From contig NZ_JBKKJT010000003.1 in assembly GCF_046614675.1 (NCBI RefSeq), positions 620,001-684,000 of the forward strand: a stretch of DNA of 64,000 nt. The letters run 5' to 3'. The notes beneath the pieces were generated by a model, which was not told the origin of the DNA, did not search any database, and saw only the letters and a list, made by a program, of their open reading frames with translations. Position numbers and translations under genes: made by a program. Shown one piece after another: positions 27,035 to 35,062 of the stretch. Each line of letters opens with the position of its first letter. Position 1 is the stretch's first letter. The stretch is from Chryseobacterium cupriresistens. GTDB lineage: Bacteria; Bacteroidota; Bacteroidia; Flavobacteriales; Weeksellaceae.

Positions 27035-29053
27035 ATGTTCAGATTTAAACTCTTTATTTTCAGTTTTTTAATTGCCGGATACTGTTTAAATGCGCAGTCA
27101 ACCGTTTGGTTAGACCAGTTGGATTTGAGCGTTGTAACACAGGGGCACGGAAAACCGGGCATCAATACTTCGGTGGACGGAAAACCTATAACCATTGCAG
27201 GCGAAGTTTTCAAAAGAGGCTTTGGAACCCACGCTGAAAGTTCTTTGTTGATTAGATTAAATGGCAAAGCAAAAAGCTTTACCGCAATGGTGGGATTGGA
27301 TGATGAAATCAAAGGGCAGAATCCCGCTGCCGAATTTGAAATTTACGGCGACAACAAAAAACTTTGGTCAAGCGGGGTCATGAAATTAGGCGATAAAGCA
27401 AAGCCTGTTTCCGTTTTGCTGGAAGGTGTAAAACAATTAGAATTAGTCGTAACAGACGGCGGAAACGGACCTTATTATGATCACGCCGATTGGGCAGATG
27501 CTAAGTTTGAAACAGCAAACGGTGCAAAACTGATAACATTTAATCCGATTTCATCAGTACCTTATATTTTGACGCCAAAACCTGCGGCAACTCCAAAAAT
27601 TAATTCAGCAGGCGTTTACGGAGTTCGTCCTGGCTCACCTTTTTTGTTCAGGATTGCAGCAACGGGTGACAGACCAATGACTTTTAAGGCAAAAAATCTT
27701 CCGAAAGGTTTAACAATAGATTCACAGACCGGAATCATCACTGGAAAAATAGATTCTAAAGGAAGTTATGAAGTGACTTTGAATGCTAAAAATGCGAAAG
27801 GTTCAGTTTCAAAAAAATTAAAAATAGAAAGCGGAGACAGAATCGCTCTCACGCCTACAATGGGCTGGAATAGCTGGAACTGCTTCGGACATGAAGTTTC
27901 TGCTGATAAAGTAAAACGTGCAGCAGATGCCCTTATAAAGTCGGGACTAATCAATCACGGATGGAATTATATCAATATCGATGATTCCTGGCAGTATAAC
28001 AGAGATGGAAAAGACCCTTCATTCCAGGGAAAAATGCGTGATGAAAACGGTTATATCCTGACCAATTTCAAATTTCCTGATATGAAAGGCCTTGCAGACT
28101 ACATGCATAACAATGGCCTGAAAATGGGAATTTATTCTTCCCCCGGTCCATGGACCTGTGGCGGATGCGCCGGAAGCTACGGTTACGAAAAACAGGATGC
28201 TGAAAGCTATACCAAATGGGGCGTTGATTACCTGAAATACGACTGGTGCAGTTATGGCGGAGTGATTGACGGGCTGCCAGATAATGACCCCGATAAAGTT
28301 CCTTCTCTTGCTTTTCAGGGCGGCGGAGATCCGGATAAAGGTGTAAAACCGTTCAAACTGATGGGAAGCCTTTTGAAGCAGCAGCCGAGAGACATCGTGT
28401 ACAACCTCTGCCAATACGGAATGGGCGATGTGTGGAAGTGGGGTGATGAGGTCAGTGCACAATCCTGGCGTACCACCAACGATATTACAGATACCTGGTC
28501 AAGCGTAAAGAATATTGCTCTTGCTCAGGACAAAGCCGCTCCTTTTGCGAAACCCGGAAACCGGAACGATCCGGATATGCTGGTTGTTGGCGTTGTCGGC
28601 TGGGGAAATCCACATCAGAGCCGGTTGAAGCCTGATGAACAGTATCTTCATATGAGTCTGTGGAGTATTTTTTCAGCCCCGTTGCTGATTGGCTGTGACC
28701 TTGAGAAACTTGATGAATTCACTTTAAACCTTCTGACAAATGATGAGGTTATCGCCGTCAATCAGGATGCTTTGGGAAAACAGGGTGTTTGTTTGCAGAC
28801 AATCGGTGAGCTCAGAATTTATGTCAAAGAGCTGAAAGACGGAGGAAAGGCAGTAGCTTTTGCCAATTTTGGAAGAGAAAAATTGACGCTACCCTATAAA
28901 GATTTCAAAAAATTAGGGATTTCCGGTGTTCAGACGGTTCGTGACCTTTGGAGACAGAAGGATATTGCAGAAATCAATACGGACAAAAAAGGTCTTTCAC
29001 TGGACATTCCGGCACATGGTGTTGCCTATTATAAATTCATTTCACTCAAATAA
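27035..29053 (+). CDS. GH27 alpha-galactosidase (or beta-L-arabinopyranosidase) with N-terminal NPCBM domain
   Basis: 672 residues with signal peptide (ending LNAQ). Domains in order: NPCBM-like (about 22-165, with RGFGTHAESSLLIRLNG), an immunoglobulin-like putative-Ig domain (195-270, PLTFKAKNLPKGLTID-like), then a GH27 barrel from about 278. GH27 hallmarks: TPTMGWNSWNCFG, YINIDDSWQ, nucleophile Asp403 in LKYDWCSYGG, acid/base Asp in TTNDITDTW. In xylan loci the target could be alpha-galactose on side chains or beta-L-arabinopyranose, which some GH27 enzymes cleave. It interrupts the series of GH43-CBM6 genes. Confidence 0.88.
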   Translation: MFRFKLFIFSFLIAGYCLNAQSTVWLDQLDLSVVTQGHGKPGINTSVDGKPITIAGEVFKRGFGTHAESSLLIRLNGKAKSFTAMVGLDDEIKGQNPAAEFEIYGDNKKLWSSGVMKLGDKAKPVSVLLEGVKQLELVVTDGGNGPYYDHADWADAKFETANGAKLITFNPISSVPYILTPKPAATPKINSAGVYGVRPGSPFLFRIAATGDRPMTFKAKNLPKGLTIDSQTGIITGKIDSKGSYEVTLNAKNAKGSVSKKLKIESGDRIALTPTMGWNSWNCFGHEVSADKVKRAADALIKSGLINHGWNYINIDDSWQYNRDGKDPSFQGKMRDENGYILTNFKFPDMKGLADYMHNNGLKMGIYSSPGPWTCGGCAGSYGYEKQDAESYTKWGVDYLKYDWCSYGGVIDGLPDNDPDKVPSLAFQGGGDPDKGVKPFKLMGSLLKQQPRDIVYNLCQYGMGDVWKWGDEVSAQSWRTTNDITDTWSSVKNIALAQDKAAPFAKPGNRNDPDMLVVGVVGWGNPHQSRLKPDEQYLHMSLWSIFSAPLLIGCDLEKLDEFTLNLLTNDEVIAVNQDALGKQGVCLQTIGELRIYVKELKDGGKAVAFANFGREKLTLPYKDFKKLGISGVQTVRDLWRQKDIAEINTDKKGLSLDIPAHGVAYYKFISLK

Positions 29054-29066
29054 ATAAGATTAATAT

Positions 29067-30473
29067 ATGGATCAACGAAACTTAAAATATATCACACTTT
29101 CTTTTCTGTTGGCAGGGATTGGTATTTCCGCGCAGAATCCGGTTATTCAGACCCATTTTACACCAGATCCGGCTCCCATGGTCTATAAAGGGAAAATGTA
29201 TGTTTATACAGGGGATGATCAGCCGGGATTTGATTTTTATACGATGACCAAATGGCGGGTGTATTCCACGGAAGATATGGTCAATTATACAGACCATGGT
29301 TCGCCTATTTCTTTAGAGTCTTTCAGCTGGGCGCGAGACAGAGCCTGGGCAGTACAGTGTATTGAAAGAAACGGTAAATTCTACTGGTATATCTGTGTAC
29401 AGACCGTTGACAACAATATGGCTATTGGGGTTGCGGTGTCTGACAGTCCTACAGGGCCTTTCAGAGATGCTTTGGGAAAACCTCTGATTTCAACCGGAAC
29501 CTGGGATAATATTGACCCGACGGTTTTTATAGATGATGACGGACAGGCTTATCTGTATTGGGGAAACAGTAAATTATTTTATGTGAAGCTCAATAAAGAT
29601 ATGACTTCTTATCAGGGGAAAATCACAGAAATTCCACAATCGGTGGAAGCTTTCGGCGGGCTGAGACGTCCCGGGAAAAGTGATGAGGTTCTGCAAAAGC
29701 AGGAAAAATTTGATGATGTATATGTAGAAGGACCATGGCTTTACAAGCGAAACAATCAATATTATATGATGTACGCTGGAATGACCGGAAGAACAGAATG
29801 TTTATCCTATTCAACCAGCCCATCGCCAACCGGGCCTTGGAAATATCAGGGGAAAATAATGACCGACCAGCCTACTAACAGCTTTACCAACCATGGCGGA
29901 ATTATCGATTTCAAAGGAAAGTCCTACCTGTTTTACCATACCGGACTATTGCCGGCCGGAGGAAGCTACGGACGCTCAACTGCTGTAGAAGAATTCAGAT
30001 ATAATGCTGACGGGACTATTCCGAAGATCACCATGACCAAAGAAGGTGTAGCTCCGGCTGGAACCTTAAATCCATATCAGAGAACCGAAGCCGAAACTAT
30101 GGCATGGTCGGAAAAATGCAGCACTTCCGAAAACAGAAAAACCGGAGTGTATGTCTCCGATGCCAGAGCAGGAGGATATATCAGGGTCCGTTCGGTAGAT
30201 TTTGGAAAAGGGGCTTCTGCATTTTCAGCTTCCGTTGCCGCAGGAATTGATGGCGGTATCCTGGAAGTACATCTGGATGATGTTAAAGGACCCAAAATAG
30301 CCCAAATTGAGGTTCCGAGAACCGGTGGCTGGGAAGAATTTAAAACGCTGACAACAAAAATTTCAGAATCCGTTTCCGGTGTTCACGATCTGTATTTTGT
30401 GTTCCAGGGAAAAAATATTACGGCAGGGAGAAAGCTGTTTAATTTCGATTACTGGAGCTTCCAGAAAAAATAA
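29067..30473 (+). CDS. GH43-CBM6 arabinoxylan arabinofuranohydrolase, paralog 2
   Basis: 468 residues, signal peptide ending ISAQ. The same layout as the gene at 25530: THFTPDPAPMVY with base Asp34, NIDPTVFIDDDGQAYLYWG, acid Glu in YVEGPWLYKRN, then a CBM6-like domain starting EAETMAWSEKC. It differs by an insertion of about 15 residues between the modulator and acid strands (GLRRPGKSDEVLQKQEK), which lies near the active site and could change side-chain preference. It lies 13 bp after GH27 and 8 bp before paralog 3, so all are cotranscribed. Confidence 0.9.
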   Translation: MDQRNLKYITLSFLLAGIGISAQNPVIQTHFTPDPAPMVYKGKMYVYTGDDQPGFDFYTMTKWRVYSTEDMVNYTDHGSPISLESFSWARDRAWAVQCIERNGKFYWYICVQTVDNNMAIGVAVSDSPTGPFRDALGKPLISTGTWDNIDPTVFIDDDGQAYLYWGNSKLFYVKLNKDMTSYQGKITEIPQSVEAFGGLRRPGKSDEVLQKQEKFDDVYVEGPWLYKRNNQYYMMYAGMTGRTECLSYSTSPSPTGPWKYQGKIMTDQPTNSFTNHGGIIDFKGKSYLFYHTGLLPAGGSYGRSTAVEEFRYNADGTIPKITMTKEGVAPAGTLNPYQRTEAETMAWSEKCSTSENRKTGVYVSDARAGGYIRVRSVDFGKGASAFSASVAAGIDGGILEVHLDDVKGPKIAQIEVPRTGGWEEFKTLTTKISESVSGVHDLYFVFQGKNITAGRKLFNFDYWSFQKK

Positions 30474-30481
30474 AACTGACT

Positions 30482-31864
30482 ATGAAAAATACAATACAAT
30501 ATATACTGGGGCTTTGTTTGATAGGCTTTTCCGAAGGTTTATCAGCGCAGAACCCTATTATTCAGACCAATTACACTGCAGACCCGGCACCAATGGTGTA
30601 CAATGACAGGCTGTACGTGTATACCACACACGATGAGGATGACTCCACCTGGTTTACCATGAACGACTGGAAAGTGTATTCCACCAATGATATGGTGAAC
30701 TGGACTGACCACGGAACAATTCTCTCGTATAAAGATTTCGACTGGGCAAAACGCGATGCCTGGGCCGCACAATGTTTAGAAAGAAACGGAAAGTTTTTTT
30801 TATACGTTCCGATGTGGTCCAAAACCAATAACAAAGGCGCTATAGGGGTTGCCGTTGGCGACAGTCCGCTGGGGCCTTTTCATGATCCGCTGGGAAAACC
30901 TCTTGTTCAGAGCGAATGGGGAGATATTGATCCCACCGTTTTTGTGGATGATGACGGACAGGCTCATATGTATTGGGGAAATCCTAAATTAAAATACGTA
31001 AAGCTGAATGAAGATATGATCTCCTATTCCGGGAATATTACAGAAGTTCCGATGACCGAAGAATCATTTGGAAAAAGGGACGGAAAACCTAACCCGGAAA
31101 GACCCACAAAATACGAGGAAGGCCCGTGGCTGTACAAAAGGAAAAACCTGTATTATCTTTTCTGGCCAGGTGGTCCGCTTCCTGAATTCATAGGCTATTC
31201 TACAGGTAAAACAGCACAGGGACCCTGGAAATATGGAGGAATTGTTATGCCTACGGAAGGGAAATCATTCACCAATCATCCCGGTGTTATTGATTTCCGG
31301 GGGAAAACCTATTTCTTTTATCACAATGGTGCATTGCCGGGCGGAAGCGGTTTTACAAGATCAGTAAGTCTGGAAGAGCTTACCTTCAATAAAGACGGAT
31401 CCATTTCGCCATTTAAAATGACTAACGGAATTACAAAAGCTATCGCGACAGTTAATCCTTATTCGTTCAATCAGGCAGAAATGATTGCCTGGTCGGAAAA
31501 TGTAAAATCCTACCAGAATAAAGAGGTTGGTGTTTTCATCAAAGCAAAGAAAAATGGGGCTTATAGCAGTGTAAAGAATGTAGATTTCCGGAAAAAAGGA
31601 GCTAGTTCTTTTTCTGCAAGGGTCGGAACTACCCATAACAGTGACGTCACAATGACCATTCATTTGGATGCTGTGAGCGGACCGGTTGCTGCAACGGTAA
31701 AGGTTCCGCTGACGGGCGGTGATGACCGCTGGGAAACCGTAAAAGTTCAGTTGACTGAAAAAATTACCGGCATTCATGATCTGTATTTTGTATTCAATGG
31801 AAAAGCCTCAACCGATATTATGTATTTCGATTACTGGACCTTTCTTGAAAATAATGAGTTATGA
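30482..31864 (+). CDS. GH43-CBM6 arabinoxylan arabinofuranohydrolase, paralog 3
   Basis: 460 residues, signal peptide ending LSAQ. TNYTADPAPMVYNDRLYVYT has base Asp34; DIDPTVFVDDDGQAHMYWG and YEEGPWLYKRKNLYYLFWPGG complete the active site; a CBM6-like domain fills the last 130 residues. The stretch NPIIQTNYTADPAPMVYND is nearly the same as in the gene at 25530, which suggests duplication within the locus. Its stop codon overlaps the start of GH97 (ATGA), so these two are translationally coupled. Confidence 0.9.
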   Translation: MKNTIQYILGLCLIGFSEGLSAQNPIIQTNYTADPAPMVYNDRLYVYTTHDEDDSTWFTMNDWKVYSTNDMVNWTDHGTILSYKDFDWAKRDAWAAQCLERNGKFFLYVPMWSKTNNKGAIGVAVGDSPLGPFHDPLGKPLVQSEWGDIDPTVFVDDDGQAHMYWGNPKLKYVKLNEDMISYSGNITEVPMTEESFGKRDGKPNPERPTKYEEGPWLYKRKNLYYLFWPGGPLPEFIGYSTGKTAQGPWKYGGIVMPTEGKSFTNHPGVIDFRGKTYFFYHNGALPGGSGFTRSVSLEELTFNKDGSISPFKMTNGITKAIATVNPYSFNQAEMIAWSENVKSYQNKEVGVFIKAKKNGAYSSVKNVDFRKKGASSFSARVGTTHNSDVTMTIHLDAVSGPVAATVKVPLTGGDDRWETVKVQLTEKITGIHDLYFVFNGKASTDIMYFDYWTFLENNEL

Positions 31865-33804
31865 GAAAAAAAGTTTTATATATCGTATTCAGTTTATTCC
31901 TGATCAGCAAAAGCTTTGCGCAGGTAGCAGAAATTTCAAGTCCGGACGGGTATCTGAAGCTTCATGTTTTTTCAGAAAATGGAAAAGCCTTATATGATGT
32001 TATCCTTCAGGGAAAAACAATGCTTGAAAAATCCCCGCTGGGTTTGGTAACCAATGAGTCCAACTTTTCAAAGAATCTGACATTTACTGACAGCCAAAAA
32101 GATGTTGTTTCTAAGAAATACACGAACGGAAAAATCAAAAAATCTGAGGTTCATTATAATGCGAATACTTTAACCGTTAATTTCACCAATGCAGACCAGC
32201 ATCAGATAGGCATTGAATTTCAGGTGAGCAACAACAATATTGCTTTCCGTTATAATATTCCACCGATGAAAGAACGGCTGAGTGTTGTGGTACAGTCAGA
32301 AACCACAGGGTACAGATTTCCGTCACAGACTACTACTTTTCTTTCACCTATGATGAAGCCGATGACGGGATTTGCCCGTACAGCGCCAAGTTATGAAAGT
32401 GGCTATAAAGCAGATGCTGAGCTGGGAATACCATCCGATTATGGATACGTTTTCCCTGGTCTTTTCCATATCGGAAATGAAGGCTGGGTACTGCTTTCCG
32501 AGACAGGAGTGAACAGTTCGTATTGTGCTTCACACCTTGAAACCACAGCAGAAAAAAGCCTTTACAAAGTCGCTTATCCGAACATTGCTGAAAATAACGG
32601 CTTCGGAAGTACCGGAGCAGCTGTTTCTCTTCCCGGAAAGACACCGTGGAGAACAATTACAGTAGGCAGCTCCCTGAAACCTATCGTAGAAACTACCATT
32701 CCTTTTGACGTGGTAGATCCGATGTATGAGCCTTCACAGGAGTATCAGTTCGGAAAATCTACCTGGAGCTGGATTCTGTGGCAGGATAACAGTATGAATT
32801 ATGATGATCAGGTGAAATTCATAGACCTTGCTGCGGCGCTGAAATATCAGTTTATTCTTATTGATGCGCTTTGGGATAAAAATATAGGGAAAGACCGTAT
32901 GAGAGAGCTTATTCAATATGCAAAATCGAAAAATGTCGGGGTATTGCTTTGGTATAATTCCAATGGAGCAGCCAATGATGCACCGATGGGACCGAGAAAC
33001 AAAATGAGTTCATCCGTTGAACGGAAAAAGGAAATGAAATGGCTGAAAGAGACAGGCGTAAAAGGACTGAAAGTGGATTTCTTCGGAGGAGACAAACAGG
33101 AAACCATGCGTCTGTACGAAGATATTCTTTCCGACGCCAATGATTTTGGATTAACCATTATTTTCCATGGAGCTACTTTACCGAGAGGCTGGGAAGTAAT
33201 GTACCCGAATTATGCAGGAAGTGAGGCCGTTCTTGCCTCAGAAATGCTCTATTTCTCAGAAGATGTACGGAAACAGGAAGCTTTTTTTGCCACACTTCAT
33301 CCTTTCATCAGAAATACAGTGGGAAGTATGGAGTTTGGCGGAACTTTCCTCAACAAATATTTAACGAAATCCAACAAGGATAAAAATAAAAGACATACTA
33401 CGGACGGCTTTCAACTTGCTACAGCAGTCCTGTTTCAGAATCCCGTTCAGATGTTTGGCATCATGCCGAATAACCTGACCGATGCTCCGGAATTTCAGCT
33501 CAGCTTCATGAAAGAAGTTCCAACACTTTGGGATGAAACAGTTTTCATAGACGGCTATCCCGGGAAATATGCCGTGGTTGCGAGAAGACATGCAGATCAA
33601 TGGTATGTGGCTGGTGTAAATGCTGAGAAGCAATCCCAAAAACTGAAAATAAAGCTTCCGATGTTTGCAGGGAAAACAGTCAGGTTGATTAATGATGATG
33701 CTCAGGGAAATTCCTCAGAAAAAGAGGTTAAAGCGAATGCAAAAGGTGATTTTACGATTGAAATTCAGCCGAACGGAGGATTTGTAGCAAGAATTAAAGA
33801 TTGA
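31861..33804 (+). CDS. GH97 alpha-galactosidase/alpha-glucosidase, retaining type
   Basis: 647 residues, signal peptide ending SFAQ. GH97 has an N-terminal super-sandwich (about 20-280), a barrel (280-550) and a C-terminal sandwich. Asp406 in GLKVDFFGGD sits where retaining GH97 alpha-galactosidases have their nucleophile; inverting members of SusB type use Glu residues instead. The GH97 tail (YVAGVNAEKQSQKLKIKLP) is present. Together with GH27 it suggests alpha-galactosyl decorations on the target xylan. The retaining call is from one motif and from known family members. Confidence 0.85.
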   Translation: MRKKVLYIVFSLFLISKSFAQVAEISSPDGYLKLHVFSENGKALYDVILQGKTMLEKSPLGLVTNESNFSKNLTFTDSQKDVVSKKYTNGKIKKSEVHYNANTLTVNFTNADQHQIGIEFQVSNNNIAFRYNIPPMKERLSVVVQSETTGYRFPSQTTTFLSPMMKPMTGFARTAPSYESGYKADAELGIPSDYGYVFPGLFHIGNEGWVLLSETGVNSSYCASHLETTAEKSLYKVAYPNIAENNGFGSTGAAVSLPGKTPWRTITVGSSLKPIVETTIPFDVVDPMYEPSQEYQFGKSTWSWILWQDNSMNYDDQVKFIDLAAALKYQFILIDALWDKNIGKDRMRELIQYAKSKNVGVLLWYNSNGAANDAPMGPRNKMSSSVERKKEMKWLKETGVKGLKVDFFGGDKQETMRLYEDILSDANDFGLTIIFHGATLPRGWEVMYPNYAGSEAVLASEMLYFSEDVRKQEAFFATLHPFIRNTVGSMEFGGTFLNKYLTKSNKDKNKRHTTDGFQLATAVLFQNPVQMFGIMPNNLTDAPEFQLSFMKEVPTLWDETVFIDGYPGKYAVVARRHADQWYVAGVNAEKQSQKLKIKLPMFAGKTVRLINDDAQGNSSEKEVKANAKGDFTIEIQPNGGFVARIKD

Positions 33805-33825
33805 TAAAACGAAAAAACAGAAAAA

Positions 33826-35046
33826 ATGCGCTTCAAAAACTTATACATCTTTATCATTTCGGGATTTTTGGTTTCCTGCTCTTCCTCACAGAGTCTGGAA
33901 AAGCAGTCTTCCAAAGACCAGTGGCTCACCACCTGGGCAACTGCTCCCCAGTTGGTGGAACCTAAAAACCTTCCGCCGGAACCGGGGCTTTCGGGGAATA
34001 CCCTGCGTCAGATTGTCCGTGTATCTGTGGGTGGAAAAAAATTGCGGTTACGTTTTTCCAACAAATATTCTGTAGACAGCCTGGCGGTAAAAGCCGTTTC
34101 GATTGCCGTGCCGTCCGATAGCAGCAATGTGGATGCAACCAGCATCAGATCATTAACGTTTGAGAAGAAAAACAATTTTAAAATTGCTCCCGGATCCGAT
34201 ATTTATTCTGATGAAGTGAACTTTAACCTGAAGCCTAATTCGTTGCTGGCCATTACCATTTCCTATGGAAAAGTAACCCAATCTGTCACCGGACATCCGG
34301 GGTCAAGAACAACCTCTTTTATTGTTAAAGGTGGGCAGGCGAATGCTGCGGTATTTAAAAATCCTGTAAAAACAGATCATTGGTATTCGCTTTTTAACAT
34401 CGATGTAAAAACCAGTGAACCCTCACATGCGGTGGCTATTATGGGAAATTCCATTACCGACGGAAGAGGATCGGGAACCAACAGGCAGAATCGCTGGACG
34501 GATATTTTTTCTCAACGGTTACTGGCAAATCCTTCTACTGGGAATGTAAGTGTCCTTAATTTCGGGATTGGTGGGAATTGTGTAGTGCGTGGCGGTTTGG
34601 GTCCTACAGCATTAGACCGTTTCGATTATAACATCCTCAATCAGCAGGGCGTAAAATGGCTGATCATTCTGGAAGGAGTGAATGATCTGGGAGGAACAAG
34701 AGATCCTGATGATGCCTCCAAAAGAACAGAAGAACTGATTGCCGCTTATCAGGTGATGATTGATAAGGCACATGCTAAAGGGATCAAAGTGTACGGAGCA
34801 ACAATTCTTCCTTTTGGAAAGTCGTTCTATGACAAACCTTTCCGTATCGAGGCCTGGAAAAAAGTAAATGACTGGATAAGAAACAGCGGAAAATTTGATG
34901 CCGTCATCGATTTTGCAAAACAAATGCAAAGTGAAAATCCGGAAGTCATCTTAAACGATATGCACGATCATGATTTTCTTCATCCCAATGAGGCCGGCTA
35001 CAGGAGAATGGGAGAATTTGTGGATCTGAACTTATTTAAAAATTAA
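33826..35046 (+). CDS. SGNH/GDSL-family esterase lipoprotein
   Basis: 406 residues. The signal peptide ends in a lipobox (SGFLVSCSSS), so the protein is probably a membrane lipoprotein, maybe facing the surface. Residues 30-195 form a beta-rich N-terminal domain. The SGNH domain follows: nucleophile Ser209 in MGNSITDGRGS (block I), GIGGNC (block II), GVNDLGG (block III) and Asp383-x2-His386 in DHDFLHPNEAGYR (block V). It probably deacetylates xylan or its oligosaccharides, inferred from the position between GH97 and GH115. Confidence 0.82.
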   Translation: MRFKNLYIFIISGFLVSCSSSQSLEKQSSKDQWLTTWATAPQLVEPKNLPPEPGLSGNTLRQIVRVSVGGKKLRLRFSNKYSVDSLAVKAVSIAVPSDSSNVDATSIRSLTFEKKNNFKIAPGSDIYSDEVNFNLKPNSLLAITISYGKVTQSVTGHPGSRTTSFIVKGGQANAAVFKNPVKTDHWYSLFNIDVKTSEPSHAVAIMGNSITDGRGSGTNRQNRWTDIFSQRLLANPSTGNVSVLNFGIGGNCVVRGGLGPTALDRFDYNILNQQGVKWLIILEGVNDLGGTRDPDDASKRTEELIAAYQVMIDKAHAKGIKVYGATILPFGKSFYDKPFRIEAWKKVNDWIRNSGKFDAVIDFAKQMQSENPEVILNDMHDHDFLHPNEAGYRRMGEFVDLNLFKN

Positions 35047-35062
35047 ATCAAAAAGATATAAT

